DNA of 64,000 nt from Nitrosomonas oligotropha (GCF_009833085.1 NZ_QRBZ01000005.1:1-64000), one strand, 5' to 3'; shown: positions 55,046-63,923, counted from the stretch's first letter. The notes: generated from the letters alone by a model not told the origin. Made by a program: numbers and translations.

Positions 55046-55588
55046 TTATTGTTGCAACGCTTGTTCGATGGCGGTGATCACTGCCGGATCGGAAGGCTTG
55101 GTGTGCGGCGTGAAATGCGCGATCAGCTTGCCGTCGCGCCCGATCAGATATTTCTGGAAATTCCAGGTTGGATAGGTGCCGGATAATTCCGCCAGTTGCA
55201 CATAGAATGGATGCGCGTGGCCTTTTTTCACCGGCGTTTTCTCGAACATCGGGAATTTGACATCGTAAGTCAGGCGGCAGAAATCCTGAATTTCCGTTTC
55301 GGTGCCGGGCTCCTGGCCCATGAAGTCATTGGACGGAAAGCCCAGCACGACAAGCCCCTTTTGTTCATATTTCTCGTACAGCTGCTCCAAGCCTTCGTAC
55401 TGCGGCGTGTAACCGCATTTACTGGCGGTGTTGACGACGAGCAATACCTTGCCAGAGTAGCTTTCACATAAATTCACCGTATCGGTCCCCGCCAGTTTGC
55501 GGAAACTCTGATCCAACAGTGAACTGTTGCAGGCGGCATAAACGGGGTTCATCAAAAAAGTAGTGAGTAAAACGAGCAAAATGCGCAT
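55046..55588 (-). CDS. Secreted glutathione peroxidase family protein
   Basis: A 180-aa protein from ATG 55588 (GAGGAG six nt upstream), with a signal peptide ending VYAA. The peroxidatic Cys58 is in NTASKCGYTPQYEGL, and WNFQKYLIG carries the Trp/Asn pair. The usual GFPCNQF block reads GFPSNDFMGQEPG, so the tetrad Gln is Asp and the second Cys is Ser, a variant I would not assume is fully active. It is probably periplasmic thiol peroxide defence. Confidence 0.85.
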   Translation of the reverse strand: MRILLVLLTTFLMNPVYAACNSSLLDQSFRKLAGTDTVNLCESYSGKVLLVVNTASKCGYTPQYEGLEQLYEKYEQKGLVVLGFPSNDFMGQEPGTETEIQDFCRLTYDVKFPMFEKTPVKKGHAHPFYVQLAELSGTYPTWNFQKYLIGRDGKLIAHFTPHTKPSDPAVITAIEQALQQ

Positions 55589-55658
55589 GGTGATCTCCTC
55601 AATCATTGTTGGCTGCATCGGAACGGATAGCAAAGTTTATTCTATCTTACTTCGCGCA

Positions 55659-56978
55659 TTAGAAACTGATTTGGGTGCGGAAAGAAAAAACCGACAGATG
55701 ATCGGTGCGCGCCGCGGTGCCTATGCCGGCATTACCGCGCATGGCTTCGGTCAGGTAGTAGTTGAACATGAAGCGGGTGTTCGGATACGGGTACCAATTC
55801 AAACCCAGCGTAATGACCTGAACCTGGCATTTTGACGTGCCGCTGCGGCACGGATTGGCGCTGAGACTTTGACTGAAATTTTCCGCCAGATCGTAACGCC
55901 CGGCCAATTCCAGCGCACCCCATTTGCCGTTCGGCTGCGGTTTGCCGAAAGCGCCGCGGTCTTTTCTATACACGGCATGCTCCCCGGTGATAAACCAGCT
56001 TGCCTGCGCGTAGAACGCTTGGACAGTGGAATCTTTATTGCTGCCGTTTACCTGATGCGTGTTATCGAGCCGTGTGATGGCGTATTCGCTTTGCAGCGTA
56101 AACGGTCCGGCGGAATACGCCGCTTCCGCTGCAAAAGTCGATTGGCTGTTGTGACCCGGCGCGCCCGGGCTGGCTCCGGCAATGCCCAGCGATTGGCTGA
56201 TACCCTGGCGTCCGCCATAAATATCGACAGCACGGGCTTGCAACGAGTCTTTGTTGGCGGTGTCCCGGCTGGCGGAAAGCCCGAGATGCACAATATGGCC
56301 TTCCTTATCGACCGGCAGCCACACCGCCCGCCCGCCGTAGCTGATGCCTTCCACCGGCAAACCGAAATGCGACAGGCTCATGACATAAACACCGAAACCC
56401 AGATTATCCTTGACCATCCCGCGATAACCGATGCCGCTTAAAAATTGCCGCCCGCCGTAGATGCCGGTGGACGATGTGGATGGACGTTCCATAAGGGTGA
56501 TCTCGTTGGAACTGGTGATTTCCTCCAATCCCCGGTACGGCTTGAACTGCCCGACGGTCAGTTGCCCGGGGCCAAGTTTGGCGGCTACCCAAGCTTCGCG
56601 CAGACTATGCGGAAAAGCCGTGGTTGCATTGACTGCAAAGTCATTCTCGAATTTAAAACTGACGCCGTAAATTTTGCCCGTGATGGTGGCGTAGGTTCTG
56701 CGCCAATTGAATCCGTCGCGGTCATTGCCGCTCAACAGCTGGCTGCCAAAGGCGGGATAATTTGCACTGGGCTGATCCGGATAGAGTGAGTGTACGTCGA
56801 GGTGGGCACGGCCGTTCAGGCCGATTTCGAAATTACCGTCGTCGCTCTTGATCCTGGGGCCGCCCTTGTAGGTGAAGTTAACCGCATAGCACGACGCAAT
56901 GCCAAAATGGGTTAGTGCCACGAGATTACAGAGCTTGATCGCGCCTTTCAGGCGTTGTTTACATACCAGCACACCCAC
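55659..56978 (-). CDS. Phosphate-selective porin O/P-type outer-membrane protein
   Basis: A 439-aa barrel protein with signal peptide (about 1-33). It opens with FTYKGGPRIKSDDGNFEIGLNGRAHLDVHSLYP, has SREAWVAAKLGPGQLTVGQFKPYRGLEEITSSNEITLMERP, and ends RTQISF with terminal Phe. It resembles OprO/OprP-type porins, though phosphate selectivity is a family name, not a demonstrated property here. It begins with GTG, with AAGG upstream. The gene stands alone. Confidence 0.88.
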   Translation of the reverse strand: MGVLVCKQRLKGAIKLCNLVALTHFGIASCYAVNFTYKGGPRIKSDDGNFEIGLNGRAHLDVHSLYPDQPSANYPAFGSQLLSGNDRDGFNWRRTYATITGKIYGVSFKFENDFAVNATTAFPHSLREAWVAAKLGPGQLTVGQFKPYRGLEEITSSNEITLMERPSTSSTGIYGGRQFLSGIGYRGMVKDNLGFGVYVMSLSHFGLPVEGISYGGRAVWLPVDKEGHIVHLGLSASRDTANKDSLQARAVDIYGGRQGISQSLGIAGASPGAPGHNSQSTFAAEAAYSAGPFTLQSEYAITRLDNTHQVNGSNKDSTVQAFYAQASWFITGEHAVYRKDRGAFGKPQPNGKWGALELAGRYDLAENFSQSLSANPCRSGTSKCQVQVITLGLNWYPYPNTRFMFNYYLTEAMRGNAGIGTAARTDHLSVFSFRTQISF

Positions 56979-57086
56979 CCCACCCTTGTATGAACGAAGT
57001 GCGTTCGATTATATCTCAACCCAAAATGAGTGCATGACATTGTCGATTGTCATTTGGCCCGGCGTTGTAACCGGACAAATCGATAC

Positions 57087-58286
57087 TTAATCGGTGCGCA
57101 AAGCATCCACCGGATTCAATTTTGCCGCGCGCATCGCCGGTACTACACCGGCAGCAAGACCGATCACCAGTGACAAACCGAGCGCGCCGAATACAAAATT
57201 CCACGGAATATTCACCGGCAAACCGCTGATCAGCAGTTTGAGCAGCCCCGCAATACCCGATCCGATAAGCAGCCCCGCCAAGCCACCGATGGTGGACAAC
57301 GCAGTCGATTCCAATAAAAACAGCAGGCGGATGCGCCCGCGCGTAGCGCCTAATGCAGTGAGCAAACCGATTTCCGATACCCGTTCGGAAACGGCGATGT
57401 GCATCAATGTGATCATGCCGACCGCACCGACAATCAGCGAAATACCGCCCAGCGCGGCAACCGCGAACTTCAATACACTGAGCACGGTGGATAGCGTGCT
57501 GAGCATCTGCTGCTGCGGCTTGACGGTAAAATCCTCGCGCCCGTGCCGTGCCGCCAGAATGCGGTTAATGTCGTCGACCACGGCTTGCACCGGCGCATCC
57601 GGGTGGTAAGAAAAATTGATTTCCATCACGCCTTGCCGGTTGAATACTTCCAAAGCCCGGGCCGTCGGCACGAAAACCGTATCGTCAAAATCGAAACCGA
57701 GCACATTGCCTTTCGATGCCATCACCCCGATGACGCGAAAGCGCGTCCCGCCGACTTGCAGCAACGCACCCAGCGGATTGGCATCGCCGAACAATTCGTT
57801 GCGCACTTTGGCGCCGAGCACGGCGTACGCACGCGGATTACGCGGATCGTCGTCCGGCAGAAACTGCCCGATAGCGACTTGCATATTAAATGCCCGCGCA
57901 AAATCAGGTCCCTGCCCGTACGCCGTTACGCGGCGGCTGCGGCCTTGCGCGCGGATTTCCGCGTTACCGGTCACGCTGGCATTGGTGTATTGCGCGTAGC
58001 GGCTTTGTCTTAATGCGATGGCATCGTCAATGGTCAGCAGCCGCGCGCTGCCGATCGCACCGAGCGAACCGCCATGCGTATTGATTTTTCCCGGCGTGAT
58101 CGTGACGATATTGGTGCCAAATTGCGTGAATTCCGCCAGCACGAAGCGCTGTACGCCATCACCGATCGCGGTCAGCAAAACCACTGCGGCGATACCGACG
58201 GCAATTCCGGAAGCCGATAAAAAGGTGCGTAGACGATGCGCTGTGAGTGAGCGGAAGGCGAACTGGAAAGTATCGAGGGTGTTCAT
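57087..58286 (-). CDS. MacB/FtsX-type ABC transporter permease
   Basis: A 399-aa permease with an N-terminal membrane helix, a large periplasmic MacB-like core domain (about 45-245, GTNIVTITPGKINTHGG, ARAFNMQVAIGQFLPDDD) and three C-terminal FtsX helices with the GLLTALGATRGRIRLLFLLES motif. Normally encoded with an ATPase and a MacA-like adaptor, but neither is next to it: the upstream genes belong to the metal transporter. It probably pairs with an ATPase elsewhere, or the operon has been split. Confidence 0.9.
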   Translation of the reverse strand: MNTLDTFQFAFRSLTAHRLRTFLSASGIAVGIAAVVLLTAIGDGVQRFVLAEFTQFGTNIVTITPGKINTHGGSLGAIGSARLLTIDDAIALRQSRYAQYTNASVTGNAEIRAQGRSRRVTAYGQGPDFARAFNMQVAIGQFLPDDDPRNPRAYAVLGAKVRNELFGDANPLGALLQVGGTRFRVIGVMASKGNVLGFDFDDTVFVPTARALEVFNRQGVMEINFSYHPDAPVQAVVDDINRILAARHGREDFTVKPQQQMLSTLSTVLSVLKFAVAALGGISLIVGAVGMITLMHIAVSERVSEIGLLTALGATRGRIRLLFLLESTALSTIGGLAGLLIGSGIAGLLKLLISGLPVNIPWNFVFGALGLSLVIGLAAGVVPAMRAAKLNPVDALRTD

Positions 58287-58361
58287 TGCTTGCTTACAAT
58301 AGCATTAAAATCGCGTATTTAATTTTTATGAGCAGTTTAACAAGATCATGATTCTACTTAC

Positions 58362-59198
58362 CTAACGCTTCATTAGGTTTGCTGAGAGACTATGAATCGG
58401 TTTTGCCAACAATGACAAGCTGAACAGTAGCGCGCTGAATAGAACAATGGTTGTTCCGGAGGCCACATTAAAAATATAGCTGAGATACATACCTATTACG
58501 CCGGTTACAGACCCTATCAGGGTTGAATAAATGATCATTTTGCTGAAGCTATCCGTAAGCATTCTCGCAGTCATTGCGGGAGCAATCAGTGTAGCGGCTA
58601 CCATGGTGACGCCGATTACGTTGAGGGATGCGATGACGGAAAAAGTCAGCAGAAGGGAAAACAAAAATTGCACCGACTCGGTTTTGATGCCAAATACGCG
58701 TGCAGCTTCACTATCAAATGTAGAAAAGAGGAGTGCTCTATACAATAAAAACAGGGTGACCAGTGTGATGGCTGCTACCAATCCGATAACCACCAAGTCA
58801 TGATCAGTGATTCCAAGAATATTACCAAATAAGGCGGCTTCAAAATTTTGTTTAAAGTTGCGCAATTTACTCACGATTGCAACGCCCAAAGCAAACATGG
58901 CTGTTGTCACAATACCGATTGCAGCATCTAATTTGATCTTGTTGTTTTGTGTGATTTTGTTGATGGTCAATATGGCTAACAAACCCATGGCAAAAGCGCC
59001 GGCATAAAAATTCAGATTTAGCGTAAAGCCGACAACGGCACCGCCAATGGCGGCATGAGATAATCCATGCCCGACATAACTCATACCACGTAGAACGACA
59101 TATACGCCAATCATGCCACCGGATGCACCGACTAGCAAAGCAGCCAGCAAGGCGCGGCGGAAGAACTCATACTCGAGTGGCTCGAGGAGGAACTCCAT
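58362..59198 (-). CDS. Metal ABC transporter permease (ZnuB/ABC-3 family)
   Basis: A 278-aa multi-helix permease of the ABC-3 family, with GASGGMIGVYVVLRGMSYVGHGLSHAAIGGAVVG, LDAAIGIVTTAMFALGVAI, and NVIGVTMVAATLIAPAMTARML, the family core. It overlaps the ATPase gene by one nt (TGATG). It is the third gene of a metal-uptake ABC unit, divergent from a TonB receptor. Zinc is the family default; nickel is an alternative, given nikR. Confidence 0.92.
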   Translation of the reverse strand: MEFLLEPLEYEFFRRALLAALLVGASGGMIGVYVVLRGMSYVGHGLSHAAIGGAVVGFTLNLNFYAGAFAMGLLAILTINKITQNNKIKLDAAIGIVTTAMFALGVAIVSKLRNFKQNFEAALFGNILGITDHDLVVIGLVAAITLVTLFLLYRALLFSTFDSEAARVFGIKTESVQFLFSLLLTFSVIASLNVIGVTMVAATLIAPAMTARMLTDSFSKMIIYSTLIGSVTGVIGMYLSYIFNVASGTTIVLFSALLFSLSLLAKPIHSLSANLMKR

Positions 59199-60016
59199 CA
59201 GTGCTTTTCATCCCTAAAATGCAGGGGAGTGCTGTTAGCGATTAACAGATGTCCTTCATATTTAACGATCACAATGTCGCCACCATACGTCTGAGTCAGG
59301 ATTTCATTGGTAAAAATATCATGCGGTTGACCTTGCGCGACAACACCTCGATTAAAGCAAATAACCCAGGGTAGATGGGAAGCCACGGCATTCAGGTCGT
59401 GCGTGGTCAATAAAATGGTCATCCCTTCACGATTGATATCGCCCAATAGATGCAGCACTTCATGCTGGGTTTTGATATCGACGCCTGAAGTGGGTTCATC
59501 CAGAATCAAAAGGTTAGGGTTGCTGATCAATGCGCGTGCAAGAAATGCACGTTGCCGTTGACCACCCGATATATCGATAATATGCTGTTGCAAGCAATCC
59601 TCAACACCCAATCGATAAGCGAGATCATAAACACTTTTACGCTCTTCTTTGCTGAGCCAAGGCAAAATGCGCCCATTGGTATACAGTCCCATCGCGATGA
59701 CTTCTTCGACAGTAACCGGAAAATTCCAATCGACGCTGCCAAGCTGTGGCACATAACCGACAGTGCCTGGCTTCACCTGATTTACTGGATTGTTGTGCAA
59801 CAGTATCTTTCCGGAAATCACCGGATGAATGCCTAGAATGATTTTAAGCAGAGTGGTTTTACCACAAGCCGTGGGACCCACAATACCGGCAAACTGACCT
59901 GCCGCTATATCCAATGATAGATCAGAAAATACTACATTTTGTTCATAACCGGCTTTGACATTGCTCAGTTGGACAGCCGCGCTGAATTGCGCATTAGAAA
60001 GCGATGTTGCTTGCAT
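59198..60016 (-). CDS. Metal ABC transporter ATPase (ZnuC family)
   Basis: A 272-aa ATPase. Walker A reads GPTACGKTTLLKII, with Ala-Cys in place of the more usual Asn-Gly or Gly-Ala. The signature is ISGGQRQRAFLARAL, Walker B LLILDEPTSGVD, and the H-loop TTHDLNA. The gene overlaps the substrate-binding protein gene by 23 nt and the permease by one, so the three are translationally linked. Confidence 0.94.
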   Translation of the reverse strand: MQATSLSNAQFSAAVQLSNVKAGYEQNVVFSDLSLDIAAGQFAGIVGPTACGKTTLLKIILGIHPVISGKILLHNNPVNQVKPGTVGYVPQLGSVDWNFPVTVEEVIAMGLYTNGRILPWLSKEERKSVYDLAYRLGVEDCLQQHIIDISGGQRQRAFLARALISNPNLLILDEPTSGVDIKTQHEVLHLLGDINREGMTILLTTHDLNAVASHLPWVICFNRGVVAQGQPHDIFTNEILTQTYGGDIVIVKYEGHLLIANSTPLHFRDEKH

Positions 60017-60971
60017 CGATATTGGCCGTGCAGGTTGGATTGCCTCCGAGTGCTTCAGTCAAGATGGTCATATTGTTGGTCATCATGCCTATGAAAGAGT
60101 GATTGGGGGAAGCTGGTAGCTCATCATCTGAAAGTTGATCAATAAATTTGACGTTCGCTTCACGTGCGATTTGCTCCATCACTTTACTAGGAAAAACTTC
60201 TGAGCCAAATATTGCAGGCACCCCGGTCTCTTTGATCTGCTTAATAATACCAATGACCTCCTGCGGACCGGGTTCAGAAAAATCAGCGGGTTGAACGGCT
60301 GCAATCACTGTCATGCCATACCGAGGCGCAAAATAGGCGAAGGAATCATGATAAGTGACAAGTTTGCGGTTATTTATGGGAATGGTTTCAACACACCTAA
60401 AGATTGCTTGATCAAGTTTCTGTAATTTAGCGAGCAATGTCGCAGCATTTTTTTGATAGCTTTCCTTATTTGCTGGATCAAGTGTACTGAGATTTTCCTT
60501 GATGATTTCAGCGTACCGCATCACCAATTCAATATTCAACCATAAGTGAGGATTCGGATGCCCGTGTTCGCGAGGAAAACTAAAATCATACTGCCAATCT
60601 TCTTCCCTAAGCGTGCGATTTCCCAATCGCAGGATAGTAGTTTTAGTTTTTTTAACCTTTTCGGCCAATTTCAAAGTAGGCAATTCCAAGTCAAGGCCAT
60701 TCACGATAATCATGTCAGCGGCTTGCAACGTTTTTATATCCGAAGGAATGGGCTCAAACGTATGAGAATCGGTGCCATCCGGAACTATTCCTATGACATG
60801 AATATGTGTACCCCCGATGTTTCTAACTATATTAGTTATGGGTGATACCGAAGTCACGATGAATGGTTTTGGATGCTGCTGTGTATCCGCAGCCAGCAAT
60901 AAATTCTGCAAAAAAATAAGTGTTAAAGCTAGTACAAGCGTGATACACAAGTTGACCGGCATTTTTGACAC
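59994..60971 (-). CDS. Metal ABC transporter substrate-binding protein (ZnuA family)
   Basis: A 325-aa cluster-A-I solute-binding protein with a signal peptide (about 1-28). Candidate ligands are His70 (DSHTFEP), His142 (NPHLWL), His208 (TYHDSFAYF) and Glu258 (GSEVFPS). Three His favour zinc-type over manganese-type sites, but the usual His-rich loop is reduced to HGHPNPH. The start is GTG 60971 with GAGGAG seven nt upstream. An ATG three codons later is too far from that site. Confidence 0.93.
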   Translation of the reverse strand: MSKMPVNLCITLVLALTLIFLQNLLLAADTQQHPKPFIVTSVSPITNIVRNIGGTHIHVIGIVPDGTDSHTFEPIPSDIKTLQAADMIIVNGLDLELPTLKLAEKVKKTKTTILRLGNRTLREEDWQYDFSFPREHGHPNPHLWLNIELVMRYAEIIKENLSTLDPANKESYQKNAATLLAKLQKLDQAIFRCVETIPINNRKLVTYHDSFAYFAPRYGMTVIAAVQPADFSEPGPQEVIGIIKQIKETGVPAIFGSEVFPSKVMEQIAREANVKFIDQLSDDELPASPNHSFIGMMTNNMTILTEALGGNPTCTANIDASNIAF

Positions 60972-61065
60972 GTGATTCTCCTCAATTGGATGCAGGAATG
61001 TAAGAAAATAGATAAATTTAAACTAAAAAATTTAGATATTATTTCTAAGAATAAGCACCTAATCG

Positions 61066-61096
61066 ATGTAAGAAAAAATAGAAATTTATCATACAT
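61066..61096. promoter_or_regulatory. Candidate NikR operator and TonB promoter
   Basis: ATGTAAGA (61066-61073), 15 nt, TCATACAT (61089-61096) is a dyad with one mismatch. It recalls the enterobacterial NikR site GTATGA-N16-TCATAC, with a spacer one nt shorter. It lies in the divergent spacer between the ABC operon and the TonB gene. A -10-like TATACT (61113-61118) follows, with its -35 position falling on the right arm, so binding could block the promoter. Spacing mismatch makes this tentative. Confidence 0.4.
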
Positions 61097-61117
61097 TTTA
61101 ATTGATAGGTATTATAC

Positions 61118-61201
61118 TTCTGCTTTCTGCTTTCTGCTTTCTGCTTTCTGCTTTCTGCTTTCTGCTTTCTGCTTTCTGCTTTCTGCTTTCTGCTTTCTGC
61201 T
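61118..61201 (+). repeat. Heptanucleotide tandem repeat, 12 copies of TTCTGCT
   Basis: Twelve perfect head-to-tail units (84 nt) between the -10-like TATACT and the TonB receptor ATG at 61222. The repeat begins at the last base of the -10 box and ends 20 nt before the start codon. Perfect short repeats of this kind expand and contract by slipped-strand mispairing. The TonB reading frame is closed by TGA at 61201-61203, so copy number would alter leader length or promoter-start spacing, not the protein. Confidence 0.95.
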
Positions 61202-61221
61202 GATTTTTCTCATTTCAAAAA

Positions 61222-63294
61222 ATGAATTTGAATAAAATAACCGAATTGACGACGCAAATACAATTTTTTGTTTGTGTGAGCCTTACGTTAATTCCTTACA
61301 TGGCCAATGCGGCAGGAGTCCCAACACTCAAAGACATCATTATTCGCGCCAACGCGCGGGAATTGATCGGCACTGCAAGTTCCGCCAATGAAGGCACTGT
61401 GCTGAAGCAGCAACTCGATGCGCGCACGGTTTATCGTCCGGGCGAATTACTGGAGACCGTGCCGGGTTTAATCGTCACTCAGCATAGCGGTGAGGGTAAG
61501 GCCAATCAGTATTTTCTGCGCGGCTTTAATTTGGATCATGGCACAGATTTGCGGATTACGGTCGATGGCATGCTGGTCAATCAGCGTTCGCACGGGCATG
61601 GACAAGGTTGGGCCGACACCAATTTCATCATTCCGGAGTTGATGGGCAACCTGCAATATCTAAAAGGGCCTTACTATGCCAATCAGGGTGATTTTTCCTC
61701 AGCCGGGGCTGTCAGTATGAGTTATGTCGATAAGTTGCCAAAAGGCATTGCCAGTTATGGTATCGGTCAGCAGGGATTCATGCGGGGATTGGTCACCAAA
61801 TCACACGAAGTAGGAGCGGGAAATGTGCTGTATGCGGTGGAGTTACTGACAAAAGACGGCCCTTGGATCAAACACGAGGATTTCAAGAAATTTAACGCTG
61901 TATTGCGCTATAGCCAGGATACAGGGTCAACCAAATTTAATGTGACGGCTATGGGATATGGTGGAAATTGGAATTCAACCGATCAGATTCCGGCGCGGGG
62001 TGTCGCCACTGGTTTTGTGCCAAGGCTCGGCGCCATCGATCCCAGTAGTGGTGGAGAATCACATCGTTTTAGTCTTTCGAGCGCACTGCAGCATATCAGC
62101 CGTTTTGGGATTACTCAGATGAATCTCTATACGCTTCACAGCAATCTGGCCTTATTTTCAAATTTTACGTATTTTCTTGATGATCCCGTCAAAGGCGACC
62201 AATTTTCCCAGATTGATAAACGTTTTCAGTCGGCGATGAATATCAATCATCTGTGGTCTAATACCATTAAGGGGATCGAAGTCGAGCACATGGTGGGTGT
62301 TCAGTTCCAAAATGATGTCATCAACAATGGGCTATTGAGCACCAAAGAACGCCAAACCTTATCGACCACGCGCAAAGATCATATCAACCAGAACAGTATC
62401 GGTATTTATTATCAGAACAGCATCCAGTGGTTCGAAAAATTCCGCAGTGTGGCGGGCGTGCGTTCGGATTTCTACTGGTTTGATGTCAATAGTAATCTCA
62501 GCGCGAATTCGGGCAATCGTTACGACAGCATGACCAATCCCAAGCTGAGTTTGATTTTCGGGCCCTGGCAGCAAACGGAACTTTATTTTAACTATGGCGG
62601 CGGCTTTCATAGTAACGATGCACGCGGCACCACATCCACCATCGATCCCAAGTCCGGCGATCCAGTTCAGCCGGTCAGCCCTCTGGTGCGCTCAACCGGC
62701 TATGAAGTTGGCGTAAGAACAGGGATTGTTCCAGGGCTACAAGCATCGTTTGCATTATTCCGTCTGGATATGGCTTCAGAGCTCCTTTTTGTGGGTGACG
62801 CCGGCACGACGGAAGCCACCCGTCCAAGCAAGCGGGAAGGATTCGAAGTTTCACTGTTCTATAAGCCTAACGATTGGCTAACGGTTGATGTCGATTATGC
62901 GCTCGCGCGGGCGCGTTTCAGCGATTCCGATCCGACGGGCGATCATATACCCGGCGCAATCCAGGGTGTAGGCAAACTGGCGGTTAGCGTGGACAACCTC
63001 GGTCCGTTCTTTGGCAATCTGCAAATGCGTTATTTCGGCAAACGCCCGTTGATCGAAAACAACAGCGTGCAATCCGATCAAACCGTGACGCTGAACGGCC
63101 AGATCGGGTATAAAATCGGCAAAAATGTACAGATGACATTGCAAGGCTTTAATCTATTGAATACGCACGCGCACGCGATCGATTACTACTATACTTCCCG
63201 GTTACCAGGCGAGCCTGCCGCTGGCGTGAGTGATGTGCATTTCCATCCGATTGAAAGCCGCTCGCTACGCGTCAATTGGATAGCGAATTTTTAA
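61222..63294 (+). CDS. TonB-dependent outer-membrane receptor
   Basis: A 690-aa receptor: signal peptide (about 1-30, ending MANA), plug domain (about 45-160, YRPGELLETVPGLIVTQHSGEGKANQYFLRGFNLDHGTDLRITVDGM) and a beta barrel ending INWIANF-like VNWIANF with terminal Phe. The plug segment contains QRSHGHGQGW, a possible metal-binding spot. No ribosome site precedes the ATG, only a CT-rich leader made of the heptamer repeat. It is divergent from the ABC operon and followed by nikR, so it probably imports metal or a metal chelate. Confidence 0.93.
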   Translation: MNLNKITELTTQIQFFVCVSLTLIPYMANAAGVPTLKDIIIRANARELIGTASSANEGTVLKQQLDARTVYRPGELLETVPGLIVTQHSGEGKANQYFLRGFNLDHGTDLRITVDGMLVNQRSHGHGQGWADTNFIIPELMGNLQYLKGPYYANQGDFSSAGAVSMSYVDKLPKGIASYGIGQQGFMRGLVTKSHEVGAGNVLYAVELLTKDGPWIKHEDFKKFNAVLRYSQDTGSTKFNVTAMGYGGNWNSTDQIPARGVATGFVPRLGAIDPSSGGESHRFSLSSALQHISRFGITQMNLYTLHSNLALFSNFTYFLDDPVKGDQFSQIDKRFQSAMNINHLWSNTIKGIEVEHMVGVQFQNDVINNGLLSTKERQTLSTTRKDHINQNSIGIYYQNSIQWFEKFRSVAGVRSDFYWFDVNSNLSANSGNRYDSMTNPKLSLIFGPWQQTELYFNYGGGFHSNDARGTTSTIDPKSGDPVQPVSPLVRSTGYEVGVRTGIVPGLQASFALFRLDMASELLFVGDAGTTEATRPSKREGFEVSLFYKPNDWLTVDVDYALARARFSDSDPTGDHIPGAIQGVGKLAVSVDNLGPFFGNLQMRYFGKRPLIENNSVQSDQTVTLNGQIGYKIGKNVQMTLQGFNLLNTHAHAIDYYYTSRLPGEPAAGVSDVHFHPIESRSLRVNWIANF

Positions 63295-63381
63295 CCGGCA
63301 CAGCAGTGTGAGTTTGCCGTTGCGGCAAGAAAAAGATGTTTATTTTCACCAATCATTATCGATGACAATCGGGGGAGGGTT

Positions 63382-63843
63382 ATGGAACGTTTTACCATTT
63401 CAATGGATGACCAGTTATTCGAGCAATTCGATGCGCTTGCACATGAGCGTGGCTATGATAATCGTTCGGAAGCCATTCGCGATCTTGTTCGCGAACACCT
63501 TGAAACTTCCCGCTTGCAGAAGGACAACAAAGGGTATTGTATTGCTACGCTGAGTTATATTTATAATCATCATGAAAGAGATTTGGCCAGCCAGGTAACC
63601 TCAGCGCATCACCACCATCATGATTTGACCTTATCGAGCATGCATGTCCATATGGATCATGATAATTGCCTGGAAGTGGTCATTCTTCGAGGCATAATTG
63701 AGCACGTCAGGTGTTTTGCCAATCGGGTGATTGCGACCAACGGCGTGCGGCATGGCAAATTGCATATTGTGCCAATCGAGTTCGCACAGGAGTCACATCC
63801 CCATTCAGCTGTTCCGCATACGCATAGCATCCCGCTGACCTGA
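63382..63843 (+). CDS. nikR: Nickel-responsive regulator NikR
   Basis: A 153-aa regulator: N-terminal ribbon-helix-helix (RFTISMDDQLFEQFDALAHERGYDNRSEAIRDLVREHL) and a C-terminal ACT-like domain with the nickel ligands His77, His88, His90 and Cys96 (HVHMDHDNC), exactly matching the E. coli spacing. Extra histidines sit at 76-80 (HHHHH) and near the C-terminus. GGGAGGG precedes ATG 63382. It follows the TonB gene by 87 nt on the same strand and is the obvious regulator of the neighbouring receptor and ABC transporter. Confidence 0.95.
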   Translation: MERFTISMDDQLFEQFDALAHERGYDNRSEAIRDLVREHLETSRLQKDNKGYCIATLSYIYNHHERDLASQVTSAHHHHHDLTLSSMHVHMDHDNCLEVVILRGIIEHVRCFANRVIATNGVRHGKLHIVPIEFAQESHPHSAVPHTHSIPLT

Positions 63844-63868
63844 GCATATCATTGTATTAGCCGCAAAA

Positions 63869-63892
63869 AAGCCCCGTTAATCAACGAGGCTT
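63869..63892 (+). terminator. Possible terminator after nikR
   Basis: AAGCCCCGTT / AACGAGGCTT form a ten-position stem with one C-A mismatch and an AATC loop. The T-tract after it is poor, so the call is weak. Confidence 0.45.
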
Positions 63893-63923
63893 AATTTCAA
63901 AACATGTTTATTCCTTCTGAGTC

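Noticed and set aside
60972-61235. Open frame of 87 codons running through the heptamer repeat (repeated SAFCFLL)
   Set aside because: Its start is the reverse complement of the ABC operon ribosome site, it has no ribosome site, and the peptide is just the translated repeat; kept as a repeat only.
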